Shown one piece after another: positions 10,533 through 22,537 of a stretch of 64,000 nucleotides of DNA (position 1 is the first letter of the stretch; each line of letters starts with the position of its first letter). The DNA lies in the NCBI GenBank assembly GCA_029844215.1, contig CM056731.1, positions 83,472,992-83,536,991 on the forward strand, given 5' to 3'. The notes under the pieces are model-generated. The model ran no database searches and had not been told where the DNA came from. It saw nothing but the letters and a program-made list of their open reading frames with translations. The position numbers and the translations under genes were made by a program. The stretch is from Przewalskia tangutica (Eukaryota; Streptophyta; Magnoliopsida; Solanales; Solanaceae).

Positions 10533-11059
10533 CCCCCCTCTTTGATGACTTCTTCATCCATTCCTAAAATATTTCTAAGTGTTAAAATCCTCCCCCTCTC
10601 TTAGTAGTGTTCTCGTCCAACACCATCCCCCTCCCCCTTGGCCGAGAGCCCTTCCCCCCCCTCCTTGTGGTGCTAGCCGTGGGGTACCGCCCCCTAGCCT
10701 AGTTGTCTTCCTATAATACCCCCCCTCTTGTTAGAAATACTCTCAAAAGTATTGTTATAATGCCCAAATTACCTTAGCCATATACCTTGTAGTATTCTAA
10801 GGTTATACCTATACAAAAAGCCCAGTTATACTATCATACTTCCCGTCAGTCACAAAACCGAAACCCTAAGGAAAATCTCCATAGTTAGTTGGAGTAATTA
10901 GTATAAGTTGGTTAGAACTGCTAAGGGTTGTTTGGAGCGGGTCGGAGCGCACGGAGTAGGAGCTAAACCTTGCTCAGGATCGACATTTAAACTCGGATAA
11001 TTATGGGCTTATCGAGGTAAATATCTTGTCCCTCTATTGTAATTGGAAATTACATGATT

Positions 11060-11064
11060 GTTAG
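11060..11064. repeat. T4 target-site duplication (left)
   Basis: GTTAG before T4. The right side has ATTAG at 19906-19910 (4 of 5). The uninterrupted T3 5' LTR copy at about 45860 shows the empty site, where GATTGTTAG continues straight into ACTATATAG. Confidence 0.7.
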
Positions 11065-11464
11065 TGTTATACCCCGTATTTTTTTTCAGAGTATGTACGT
11101 GAGGACGTACGTAGAAAATTTGAGCCTTAAGTTAGGCAAGTTTCGAAATTTGTACACAACACCCGATTAGAGTCGTTTTTTAAAGCGTTTCCCGACTTTT
11201 GTTGGGAAAATTCGGCTATGTCATTTATAATTTTTGCGGATTTTTCCGAGAGGCGAAACATTTTGGACCAACGGAGGGCGACACTTGGCACCCTCCCATT
11301 GGTGGACTTGAACGTCCATTTGGACGAAAATGAACAAGGTTGGCACGTTTTTGTTGCCTTGACAAAGTCAAGGTTAGGTAGGATATTTGTGTTTGGTAAA
11401 TCCTAGCCCTACACTTGCCTAACACATGGATTGATCTTGGCCATTGGTTGGCTTTGGCTTGACC

Positions 11465-11472
11465 TATAAATA
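11465..11472 (+). promoter_or_regulatory. LTR TATA box (T4 5' LTR)
   Basis: TATAAATA about 185 bp downstream of the decayed G-box copy near 11278-11293. It is the presumed promoter that drives T4 RNA. Confidence 0.65.
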
Positions 11473-12829
11473 CCCCATTAGTTGATGAGTTCTTTCATCC
11501 ACAAATTGCCTAAGTCTTGAAAACCCCTCTCCCTCCCTCTTGAGAATTCTCGGCCTAGCCCTCCCTTTCCCCCCTTGGCCGAGAGCCACCCCCCCTCCCC
11601 TTGGTGGTGTTTTGCCGTGGGGTACCCCCCCCCTAGCCTAGTTGTTTTCGTATAATACCCCTTGTTGTGGTATAGAAATACTCTCCAAGTATTGTTGTTA
11701 TGTCCAAATACCTTGGCCCAAATACCTTGTAGTATTCCCAAGGTTACACTTATAAAAGCCCAGAAAATACGATTATACTTTCCTTTAGCCACTAAACGAA
11801 ACCCTAAGGAAATCTTCATAGTTGTTTGAAGTACTTAAGAGAAGTTGGTTAGAACTTCTAAGGGTTGTTTGGAGCGGATTGGAGCACTCAGAGTAGGAGC
11901 TAAACCTTGCTCAGGAGCGACATTAAACTCGGATAATTTTGGGCTTATCGAGGTAAACATTTCTTGACCTTCTGTTGTAATTGGAAATTACATGTTGTAG
12001 GAATATATAGTTGAAGTATACTATATATAGAACTGAACATTATAATTGTGCGGCAATGTCTTTTGACTTAAGCCTGAATAATACTTACGGCAATGTCTTG
12101 CGACTTAAGCCTGAATTTAAATAAGAGAACTGAACTGTAATTACATAGGATTGTATTACAGTAGACTTGTGTAGCATTGCTGTGTAGTAGAATTGTACAC
12201 GTCCGGTCAGACGTGTTAACCCCCCCCCCTGGTTGGCTTGGTAGCCGGCCTCGATAGAGGAGGAGATTCTGTTGTTGCGGGGAAGTCTTTGCCGAATTTT
12301 CTGTAGAATATTCTACGTCGGGATCTAAAGGTATTAATAGGCGCTTTGTGGCCTCTATAGGTGGTAGTACTACGTGTGGAGTGATCCACTTGGCTTAAGG
12401 AGTAGCCGGCGGTTTGAGGTACTTGGAGCGTTTTGCTATTAGTCGACAATCGTCGCGAGGTATGTGAACCTCTTCCTATCTCTTCTAGCATGATATGTGT
12501 GAACTATGTAGTACGGTGAGCGTACATGTGCTAAATGTATTTGATTGGTTTAAAACATAAAGTGTTATAAAGGCTTTATGGGAAGTCGGTTATAAGACTT
12601 TATGTGGATAAGCAAATACTTTGTGGTTTCTAAAAGGTGGCGATTTGAATAATAAGCGGCTTGATATGTGTTAATAAAGAACTTGAAGTATTTCAAAGAT
12701 TTATGAATCGTTTTGAAAGAATGAATAGTACTTGGGTTTTGAAAGCTTAAGAGTTATACTAGCTTTATGGGAAGTTAGGTATAACGGCTTAAGAATGTTT
12801 CTTGATTTGAATCGAGAATGTGTATCGAC

Positions 12830-12963
12830 AAACCAACTGCAGCGTTAATAAAAGGAAAATGTATTGACTAATGAAGTATTATTAAAACCAGTAGAAACCT
12901 CAATCTGAATAGAAGCTAAGATGAGACAAAATGATATTACATTTCCTATATCGTGGTGCTTAA
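12830..12963 (+). other. Conserved LTR block, copy 1
   Basis: Starts CACTGCAGCGTTAATAAA-like (here with one change) and contains CTGCATAGAAGCTAAGATGA-like sequence. Further copies: 18390-18527, 20692-20828, 24160-24290 and 52345-52480 (plus); 44948-45078, 54905-55045 and 61760-61895 (minus). Confidence 0.75.
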
Positions 12964-13393
12964 TAGGATTGATTATAAACAAGAATAACCTACTCATATA
13001 AGACATATGTTTCTCAAAGCGTTTAAAGGAGAATTATGTTTTAAAGGACTAAAACTATGAGCTCTGAAACCTTTTTCTAAAATGAGAAACTTGGGCATTG
13101 AAATTAGGCAAACTTGAGCGTTTGGAAAATAAGGTTGTTACTTGATTTTTACAAAGGAAAGCATTTTGGTTTACTTAACAATGTTAGTCACTCAAATTTT
13201 ATACTACAGTGTCGGGTGACCTTTGTAAAGAAATGGATCTTAAAAGGAATTTAACGGACGTAGTACTTTAAGGTTAAAAATCCGGACTTTGATATAAAAT
13301 GAAAGTACCTTGAGTCGTGTGTAACTTGCTTATACTTGTTGTTATGAAACTTGACCATGTTACGTGTGATAGCCTTGTTGTGTAAATCTTGTG

Positions 13394-13688
13394 TTCTACT
13401 CGACTACGGTTCATCAGGAATGTATATCACTTGACTCTGGGTCATCAGGGAATGTATATCACTTGATTACGGTTCATCAGAATGTATTTCACTCGACTCT
13501 GGGTTCATCCGGAATGTATTTCACTTGAGGCCAGGTTCATCAGAATGTATTTCACTTGAGGACCGGTTCATCAGGAATGTATTTCACTTGAGGACCAGGT
13601 TCATCAGGAATGTATTTCACTTGAGGACCGTTCATCCGGAATGTATTTCACTTGACTACGGTTCATCAGGAATGTATTCCACCCTTTT
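13394..13688 (+). repeat. 33-bp minisatellite in T4 5' LTR
   Basis: Nine units built on GGTTCATCCGGGAATGTATT plus 13 more bases. The matching array in the 3' LTR is at 18959-19258, also with nine units. Confidence 0.9.
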
Positions 13689-14330
13689 CTATATTGGGTC
13701 CATAAGATGGGCGAGACACGTTATCGTATCACATGATTTGTACCTAGGCTGGCGGTGAGGAAGGAGTTCCACGGGCATGAGGATGACTTTTAGGGCGTGA
13801 GTCACGACTTGACATGATTGCTCTTATGTTGTGGCGTAGTTTGGTTATCATATATGTCTCTGCTTTATAGACTATTATGATTTCATTCTGATATTTCTGA
13901 TTTCACATACTTGGTACTGTTATCTTGACCTCCTTGAAGTGCGTTCATCTGCGAGTAAAAGGTACATGTCGATCGATCCGCTTATAGGATCACATTTCGT
14001 GTTGGGAAGCTCGTTCCTTGGAGGCTTATCTTTTGGTATGTTACCACAGTGCAGTAGATTCTTATACATTCGGGGTATGGCGGGCCACTGTCCGTCATAA
14101 CATTGTAAAAATCTTAGAGTGCATGCTTTGTTGTGGCGGGGTTTGTAAAAAGGATAAGCGTTCGGGTATTTTTATGTATATATGATGAAGGCAAGCTGTT
14201 TTGGTTGACTGTTTATTTATCTTTTCTCTTAATTCATGTTCATGTTTTTATTTATTGATTTTCTACGATGTTGTATCACTAGGGTGCGAGGTAAGGCACG
14301 ATCCGCAGGCAGGTTGGAGTCGTGACAAAA

Positions 14331-14343
14331 GTGTATCGAAGCG
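14331..14343 (+). other. T4 primer-binding site (tRNA-iMet type)
   Basis: Three to four bases after the LTR end. It reads GTGTATCGAAGCG, a decayed form of the TGGTATCAGAGC site complementary to initiator-Met tRNA. Better-kept copies occur in T2 (34753-34764) and T5 (59409-59420). Confidence 0.65.
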
Positions 14344-15740
14344 ATTAGTCCTCGGAAAGTGTCTGAACCGTGTCTAGTAGAGTCTTGATTATCGGTGTGT
14401 TGTGCACCACATCTATAATCGGGAGGCTGCGAGACATTTAGGATTAGTTCCCATCCTTCTCATTACGAGATCGTGCCTTAGAGTGTGTGATAAATGGACC
14501 CCTCGGCGTATTCCTTTCCTTTACGATTATGCCTCGCGTAAGGCAACCTTGAGCCCAGATGGGCAAAGCGATCGAGGCTGTTAGTGAGAATCTGAGAATG
14601 CGAGCGCGAGCGGTCGATGCACTGAGCGATGCCAGCCGGCGGGTTTCGCGACGCCGCCCGGCCAGCGAGTTTAGAGCGCGGCGGTGGCTGCTGAGACTCT
14701 GATACACGAGCCTCGGTCCGCGGCTGGAGCCGATGAGATAAGTACAAGAGATGGCGATTCTGGCGGTCGTGGCGAATATGAGGATAAGTGGATCGTGATT
14801 CCGGCCCGATAGCACCGTAGTACACCCCGGCGAGCGGTTTGAGGCTACGTGACTTCACGAGTTGTAGCCTCCGGTGTTCTATGGATCGAGAGGCGAGGCG
14901 ACCCTCGGGAGTTTATCCGACAACTCTGCGGATCATGAGAGTGATCGAGCCTCGAGGCGAGTCGGTGGTATTGGGTTCGCATCAGTGCGTGATCTGCTGA
15001 TTGGTAGTTTGATTCGTGGGAGCTGTCGGGAAGAGCATGCACTTCCAGCGATTTGGGACGAGTTCTCGAGGGCATTTCTTGCACATTTCTTGCCTCGCGA
15101 GATGAGAGGGCTCGGGTGGCAGATTTTTAGCGTTGAGGCGGGGCGGGCGGGCGGTTAGAGAGTACAATGTGAGTTCGACTCATTAGCTCGGTATGTTCCA
15201 TTGTAGTAGCGGATATGGAGAGCAGTACACCGCTACGTCGGGCTGGGCGATTACTTGGCGAGGCTTATGCGGGTGTAGCTCTTCAGGGCATGGACATTGC
15301 CCGCGCATCTGGCTTCATGCACTAGGATGTGAGGCACGGAGAGGTCGGCGGAATGGCGAGATCGGCGAGAAGGGCGAGCAGCGAGGTCCTTTGGTAACTT
15401 CGAGGCGGACCGCCTCGGCCAGCGATCTAGTTATGTACCTCCACGATGCAGTGGTCCCCCCGATCTTGGGGCGTTCGGGTATTCGGGAGCCTGGTCGAGC
15501 TCGGGGCTTAGTTCCGCGGTATCGTGAGTGCTAGCGGCGGGATTCATGTCCTCGGTGTGCGCGATGTGGCAAACATCATCCGGGAATGTCGTCTTTTATC
15601 GGTGCTTGTTTCACTGCGGCCGTCGAGCCATGTGACGAAGCGTGCTTATAGGAGAATGCGGCGGCAGCGCGGCCTAGGATCGATGGCGAGTTCATCGCCT
15701 TCTGATTATGCGCCTGCAGCGGACTTATGATTAGAGTGGG
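14344..15740 (+). pseudogene. T4 gag remnant
   Basis: A frameshifted gag. The clearest part is an open stretch at 14874-15158 with W-DEFSRAFLAHFLPREMR, the core motif of plant retrotransposon gag (the PF03732 type). A decayed CCHC knuckle (CFxCGR followed by HVTKRA in another frame) lies at about 15606-15650. GC content here is higher than in the LTRs. The product would be the capsid precursor. The stretch cannot encode an intact protein, so any recent movement would have needed a helper. Confidence 0.75.
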
Positions 15741-16160
15741 CGGTAACCGGGTATATCCTTAACCATCTAGAGGCTTGTATGTTTTGATGTTATGTTAATG
15801 TGTTAAGTGTTATGTTCGGATAGCTTTGTGCTAAAATGTGATTTAGGAACACGGTTGGGGAAAAAGGGTAAGCACAGGGGTGAGAAAATGATGAACCTTA
15901 GAATATTACGATTGAGACCTTAGATGTAAGGCCGTCTTGAGTACAAGATTCTGCGAGTGATCCTTGTCGAGTGCATTTTATGCCTAGAAAATATTGATGT
16001 GATTTAGCAAGGTTGTTCGGATCGAGAACAAGAGAGTTAGCGTGACGGAGGGTCGGGTTGAGGCGTGTTGCGTGTCAACCGTCGCGAAAATGAGGTAAGT
16101 CAGCTCTGGTGGTCCCGGTGGTAGGGTCACCCGGTGCTAGGCCCAGTTTTGATGACCCTC
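15741..16160 (+). other. T4 spacer (intron-like)
   Basis: Begins GTATATCCTTAACC and is homologous to the spacers of T1, T3 and T5. It is non-coding in all frames. In T5 the same start follows CAG, giving a plant 5' splice-site look (CAG|GTATAT). Confidence 0.5.
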
Positions 16161-16634
16161 GTATGAGTTCGTGGATACGTTCGACCAGTAGATCGTGAAG
16201 GCGGAATAGCCTTAAGGAAGATCGAGGCTAATAGGATGACCAAGTTGGGAGGTAGTGACTCAGTTTCGGAAACTAAAGTGTGATGCGTATGCTAAAAGAG
16301 TTCAAGAGTTCGAGAAGAGTCTGACGAGTAAGGGTAGAGACGAGCATGTATTGCGAGCATAGATCGATCATTTCTTGTAAAGGGAGAAGGTGCGAAGGAT
16401 GTATATTTTAGACCTCGGGAATCGCATGCGATCGGTACCATTTGTTGGGTCGCGGGTGACACTAGAACCTCGCGGCAAAGTGACAAAAGTTTGTGATGTT
16501 AGAGGTGTTTTCGTGGACTTGGATATAAGTATTTGCGTGCATATGTTGTTTCGTGGCGGTTGTGGCGTTGGCAACTTATTAGAAGAACTTTAGCGTTATC
16601 CGTCTTGAGAAGGAACATTCGGGACGAATGTTTC
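16161..16634 (+). other. T4 post-gag region, integrase lost
   Basis: From the FVD-type stretch near 16160 the sequence jumps straight to the post-integrase segment (about 16235-16490). The PYEALYGRKC block is therefore absent, although both LTRs are full length. No protein can be assigned. Confidence 0.6.
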
Positions 16635-16646
16635 TAAGGAGGAGAA
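16635..16646 (+). other. T4 polypurine tract
   Basis: TAAGGAGGAGAA directly before the 3' LTR. Confidence 0.85.
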
Positions 16647-19600
16647 TGTTATACCGTATTTTTTTGAGTATATGCGTGAGGGCGTGCGTAGAAAATTTGA
16701 GCCTTAAGTTAGGCAAGTTTGAAATTTGTACACAACACCCGATTAGAGTCGTTTTAACGAAAGCGTTTCCACGACTTTTGTTGGGAAAATTCCGGCTATG
16801 TCATTTATAATTTTTGCGGATTTTTAGAGAGACGAAACATTTTGGACCAGCGGGAGGCGACACTTGGCACCCTCCCATTGGTGGACTTGAGCGTCCATTT
16901 GGGCGAAAATGAACAAGGTTGGCGCGTTTTTGTTGCCTTGACAAAGTCAAGGTTAGGTAGGATATTTGTGTTTGGTAAATCCTAGCCTACACTTGCCTAA
17001 CACATGGATTGATCTTGGCCATTGGTTGGCTTTGGCTTGACCTATAAATACCCATTAGTTGATGAGTTCTTTCATCCACAAATTGCCTAAGTCTTGAAAA
17101 CCCCTCTCCCTCCCTCTTGAGAATTCTCGTCCTAGCCCTCCCTTTCGCCCTTGGCAGAGCCACCCCTCCCTTGGTGGTGTTTTGCCGTGGGGTACCCCCC
17201 CCCCTAGCCTAGTTGTCTCGTATAAATACCCCCTTTGTGGTATAGAAATACTCTCCAAAGTATTGTTGTAATGTCCAAATACCTTGGCCCCAAATACCTT
17301 GTAGTATTCCCAAGGTTACACTTATAAAAGCCCAGAAAATACGATTATACTTTCCTTTAGCCACTAAACGAAACCCTAAGGAAATCTTCATAGTTGTTTG
17401 AAGTACTTAAGAGAAGTTGGTTAGAACTTCTAAGGGTTGTTTGGAGCGGATTGGAGCACTCAGAGTAGGAGCTAAACCTTGCTTTCGGGAGGCGGCGTTA
17501 AACTCGGATAATTTTGGGCTTATCGAGGTAAACATTTCTTGACCTTACATTTGTAATTGGAAATTACATGTTGTAGGAATATATAGTTGAAGTATACTAT
17601 ATATAGAACTGAACATTATAATTGTGCGGCAATGTCTTTTGACTTAAGCCTGAATAATACTTACGGCAATATCTTGCGACTTAAGCTGAATTTAAATAAG
17701 AGAAGCGATTGTAATTACATAGGATTGTATTCTGATGAGCTTGTGTAGCATTCTTTGTAGTAGAATTGTACACGTCCGGTCGGCGTGTTAACCCACTGGT
17801 TGGCTTGGTAGCCGGCCTCGATAGAGGAGGAGATTTCTGTTGTTGCGGGGAGAGTCTTTGCGAATTTTACGTAGAATATTCTCGTCGGGATCTAAAGGTA
17901 TTAATAGGCGCTTTGTGGCCTCATAGGTGGTAGTACTACGTGTGGAGTGATCCACTTGGCTTAGGAGTAGCGGCGGTTTGAGGTACTTGGGCGTTTTGCT
18001 ATTAGTCGACAATCGTCGCGAGGTATGTGAACCTCTTCCTATCTCTTCTAGCATGATATGTGTGAACTATGTAGTGCGGTGAGCGTACATGTGCTAAATG
18101 TATTTGATTGGTTTAAAACATAAAGTGTTATAAAGGCTTTATGGGAAGTCGGTTATAACGACTTTATGTGGATAAGCAAATACTTTGTGGTTTCTAAAAG
18201 GTGGCGATTTGAATAATAAGCGGCTTGATATGTGTTAATAAAGAACTTGAAGTATTTCAAAGATTTATGAATCGTTTTGAAAGAATGAATAGTACTTGGG
18301 TTTTGAAAGCTTAAGAGTTATACTAGCTTTATGGGAAGTTAGGTATAACGGCTTAAGAATGTTTCTTGATTTGAAATCGAATGTGTATCGACAACCCACT
18401 GCAGCGGTAATAAAAGGAAAATGTATTGACTAATGAAGTATTATTAAAACCAGTAGAAACCTCCATCTGCATAGAAGCTAAGATGAGACAAAATGATATT
18501 ACATTTCCTAGATCGTGGCTGCTTAATAGGATTGATTATAAACAAGAATAACCTACTCACATATAAGACATATGTTACTCAAGCGTTTAAAGGAGAATTA
18601 TGTTTTAAAGGACTAAAACTATGAGCTACGAAACCTTTTTCTAAAATGAGAAACTTGGGCATTCGAAATTAGGCAAACTTGAACGTTTGGAAAATAAGGT
18701 TGTTACTTGATTTTTACAAAGGAAAGCATTTTGGTTTACTTAACAATGTTAGTCACTCAAATTTTATACTACAGGTATCGGGTGACCTTTGTAAAAGAAA
18801 TGGATCTTAAAAGGAATTTAACGGACGTAGTACTTTAAGGTTAAAAATCAGGACTTTGATATAAAATGAAAGTACCTTGAGTCGTGTGTAACTTGCTTAT
18901 ACTTGTTGTTATGAAACTTGACCATGTTACGTGTGATAGCCTTGTTGTGTAAATCTTGTGTTCTACTCGACTACCGGTTCATCCGGGAATGTATATCACT
19001 TGACTACCGGGTCATCCGGGAATGTATATCACTTGATTACCGGTTCATCCGGGAATGTATTTCACTCGACTACCGGTTCATCCGGGAATGTATTTCACTT
19101 GAGGACCGGTTCATCCGGGAATGTATTTCACTTGAGGACCGGTTCATCCGGGAATGTATTTCACTTGAGGACCGGTTCATCAGAATGTATTTCACTTGAG
19201 GCCAGGTTCATCAGAATGTATTTCACTTGACTACCGGTTCATCAGGAATGTATTCCACCCTTTTCTATATTGGGTCCATAAGATGGGCGAGACACGTTAT
19301 ACGTATCACATGATTTGTACCTAGGCTGCGGTGAGGAAGGAGTTCCACGGGCATGAGGATGACTTTTAGGCGTGAGTCACGACTTGACATATTGCTCTTA
19401 TGTTGTGATCGTAGTTTGGTTATCATATATGTCTCTGCTTTATAGACTATTATGATTTCATTCTGATATTTCTGATTTCACATACTTGGTACTGTTATCT
19501 TGACCTCCTTGAGGCTGCGTTCATCTGCATGAGTAAAGGTACATCGATTGTCGATCCCCGCTTATAGGATCACATTTCAGCGTGTTGGGAAGCTCCGTTC

Positions 19601-19905
19601 CTTGGAGGCTTATCTTTTGGTATGTTACCACAGTGCAGATTCTTATACATTCGGGGTATGGCGGCCTGTCCCGTCATAGCCATTGTAAAAATCTTAAGTG
19701 CATGTACTTGTTGTGGCGGGGTTTGTAAAAAGGATAAGCTGTTGGGTATTTTTATGTATATATGATGAAGGCAAGCTGTTTTGGTTGACTTTGTTTATTT
19801 ATCTTTTCTCTTAATTCATGTTCATGTTTTTATTTCATGATTTTCTCGATGTTGTATCACTAGGGTGCGAGGTAAGGCACGATCACGGGCGAGGTTGGTC
19901 GTGTG
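16647..19905 (+). mobile_element. T4 3' LTR
   Basis: Starts TGTTATACCG and ends at GTCGTG near 19905, where T3 LTR sequence resumes. Same layout as the 5' LTR: TATA at 17043-17050, conserved block at 18390-18527, minisatellite at 18959-19258. The last few bases (expected GACA) are altered. Confidence 0.88.
18959..19258 (+). repeat. 33-bp minisatellite in T4 3' LTR
   Basis: Nine units, most keeping CCGGGAATG where the 5' LTR array has CAGGAATG or CAGAATG. Because 33 is a multiple of 3 the array opens long frames with an 11-residue period, which should not be taken as genes. Confidence 0.9.
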
Positions 19906-19910
19906 ATTAG

Positions 19911-22364
19911 ACTATATAGTTGAAGTATACTATATATAGGCGAACATAATTGTGCGGCAATGTCTTTTGACTTAAGCACGAATTTAAAGAAGAAAGCTCG
20001 TAATTACATGGGTGTATTCTGATGAGACTTGTGTAGCATTCTTGTGTAGTAGAATCATACGTCAGGTTAGGCGTGCAAACCCCGGTTGGCTTGATAGCCG
20101 GCCTCGATAGAGGAGGAGATTTACGCTGTTGCGGGGGGGGAGGTGCTGCCGAATTTTCTGTAGAATGTTCTACGATAAGACCTAGATGTTAATAAGCGCC
20201 TTGTGGCCTTATAGGTTGATGTACAATGCGTGGCGCGATCTACTCGGCTTAAGGAGTAGCCGACGGTTTGAGGTACTTGGAGCGTTTTGCTATTAGTCGA
20301 TAATCGTCGCGAGGTATGTGAACCTCTTCCTATCTCTTCTAGCATGATATGTGTGAACTATTTAGTACGGTAGACGTACATGTGCTAAATGTATTTGATT
20401 GGTTTAAAACATAAAGTGTTATAACGGCTTTATGGGAAGTTGGTTATAACAGCTGTATGTTGGTAAGAAAATACTTGTGGTTTTTAAAAGGTAACTGATT
20501 TGAACTATAACTGGCTTGTTATGTGTTAATAAAGAACTTGAAGTATTTCAAAAGATTTTTGAATCATTTTGAAAGAAGAGGTAATACTTGATTTTTTTTT
20601 AGAAAACTTAAGAGTTATACTAGCTTTATGGAAAGTTAGGTATAACGGCTTAAGAATGTTTTACTGATTTTGGAAATCAGAATGTGTATCGACAAACCAC
20701 TGCAGCGTTAATAAAAAGAAATGTTTTTAATAATTAAGTATTATTAAAACCAGTAGAAACTTCCATCTGCATAGAAGCTAAGATGAGACAAAATGATATT
20801 TCCTAGATCATGTCTGCTGTAATAAGATTGTTATAAACAAAATTATCCTACTCACTTATAAGGCTTATGTTTCTCAGATTGTTTAAAGGAGAATTATATT
20901 CTTAAATGAATAAGACTATGAACTACGAAACCTTTCTAAAATGAGAAACTTGAACATTGGAAATTAGGAAAACTTGAACATTGGAAAAGAATGTTGCTAC
21001 TTGATTTTACAAAGAGAAGTAATTGATTTACTTTAAAAAGATAATCACTCTATTTTCATATACTACGGGTATTGTGTGGTTTTTGTGAAGTAACATATCT
21101 TTTAAAGATTTAATGTATGAAGTACTTTGGGGATAGGTACCCGAACTTGTTAGTAGAAAGTACCTTGTGTGAATAAATTGATTGTATTGGTTTGTGATAG
21201 CCTTGTAATACTTTCTTGTTGATTTGATAAGTAAGCATGTTAGGATGCTACGTGTGTTAGTATCTTGTGATTATTATGTAAGGGGGTCACTCTTGTTGTG
21301 CTTACGTTGTCAAACGTTAAGCCCGTCGTACTGTTATTGTATCACATACCCCCTTGACTTATTATACCAGGGCTTGCCACCCGATGCGGGTCTATCGGCT
21401 ATGCGATCCTCGTGACTATGCAGTCGCGGGAGCTCGAGATTGATCATTCGGGTGTTTAGCTGATGCGGGGATTCCATGCGATGCATTGAGACTATGCGGT
21501 CTTTTGAGACTATGCGGTGCGGGAGCCTAGGCGGATACCGAGGTTAGGCGCTTCGATGCGGGGTATACCTCGGTGATGCAGGACCGTGATTCGAGAATAC
21601 CTCATGCGGGTGCATGTGTGACCTATGCGGGCTGCGGGAGTTCGAGGATAGAGCGCGCCAATGATATTGCGGGTGAGTGGCGAACGATCATGTGGTGCGG
21701 TCTAGAAAGACCTCGTGATATAATTTATGGCATTTTTGGTGCGTGGGTCTTAGTAGTCGGCTATGCCTTCGTACTTACCCGTATGGTTCTATTGTGATGG
21801 CTTGAGGCGTGAGTCACGACTTGACATGACTCGATTTATTGTGAGCGTAGTTTGGTTATCATACATGTCTCTGCTTTATTTAGACTACTATGATTCCATT
21901 TACGGTATGTATTTTCGATTTCACATACTTGGTACTGTTGTCTCGACCTCGCCCGAAGTGCGTTCAGTAGCAGGTAAGTACACGATCGTTGATCCTCGCT
22001 CTTAGGGTCACGATTCAGCGTTTGGGAAAGCTCGTTTCTCGGAGGCTTATCTTAGTATAGTCCCCTGTTGTGGTAGGTGCTTACATTCGGGGTATGGCGG
22101 CCCCGTCCGTCGTTGTTGTCATATTATTCGTAGAGTGCAGTAATCTTGTTGTGGGCAGAATTTGTAAGAGGGTTGTAACTGTTCAAATTGATATTTATAC
22201 ATATACTGAAGGTAACCGTTTTTGGTTAGCCTGTCTTCTTATTTCACTGTCATATTACATTGGTTTCATGTATTGTCTTTATGTTCCGCTGATTACTCTG
22301 ATGTTGTGTCACTAGGGTGCCCGGGGTAAGGCACCAGTCACGGGCCCAGGTTCGGGTCGTGACA
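19911..22364 (+). mobile_element. T3 3' LTR, second part
   Basis: Resumes ACTATATAGTTGAAG exactly where 11064 left off and ends GGTCGTGACA at 22364. It is followed by GCAAC (22365-22369), the target-site duplication whose partner GTTGC is at 46791-46795 beside the T3 5' LTR. Confidence 0.88.
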
Positions 22365-22369
22365 GCAAC
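22365..22369. repeat. T3 target-site duplication (copy beside 3' LTR)
   Basis: GCAAC. The other copy, at 46791-46795, reads GTTGC on the plus strand, as expected if the intervening part was inverted. Confidence 0.8.
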
Positions 22370-22537
22370 CTTGTCGGCTTTGCCCTTGCATGTTCGTTGG
22401 TTTTAAAAAAAATGAGGTGTTATTTAGTTTTTTAAAAAAACGAGGTGTTATTTAGTTTCGCAGTTTACTTGTGTCAGTTAGGTAGAAGGGTGCCCAGGTA
22501 GGGCACCAGTCACATTCCCGGGGTTCGGGGCGTAACA
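22370..22537 (+). mobile_element. L5 LTR, 3' tail
   Basis: The end of an LTR (CTTGTCGGCTTTGCC ... GGGCGTAACA). It is homologous to 25675-25812 and continues the L5 body found on the minus strand from 46791. It contains a tandem duplication of about 27 bp (AAAAAATGAGGTGTTATTTAG type) at 22407-22460. Confidence 0.7.

Larger units (their letters stand above)
10117..11064 (+). mobile_element. T3 3' LTR, first part
   Basis: It begins TGTTATACCCCG and matches the T3 5' LTR (46790 downward on the minus strand) until 11064, where T4 is inserted. It resumes at 19911. It contains a decayed G-box palindrome (10335-10350) and a TATA box (10525-10532). Confidence 0.9.
11065..14327 (+). mobile_element. 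T4 5' LTR
   Basis: A 3263-bp LTR from TGTTATACCCCG to GTCGTGACA. It pairs with the 3' LTR at 16647-19905, which is of nearly the same length and sequence. It contains a TATA box at 11465-11472, the conserved LTR block at about 12830-12963, and a nine-unit 33-bp minisatellite at 13394-13688. The strong similarity of the two LTRs suggests a rather recent insertion. Confidence 0.9.

Noticed and set aside
13394..13688. CRISPR-like array of regular repeats
   Set aside because: No unique spacers, units are contiguous, no cas genes, and the context is a plant LTR.
14444..14858. Overlapping frames of about 125 codons on the minus strand
   Set aside because: They lie antisense to the GC-rich T4 gag; the gag motif is on the plus strand and these match nothing known.
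18918..19230. Open frames of about 90 codons with an 11-residue period
   Set aside because: They come from a 33-bp minisatellite; the period is a multiple of three in two frames at once.
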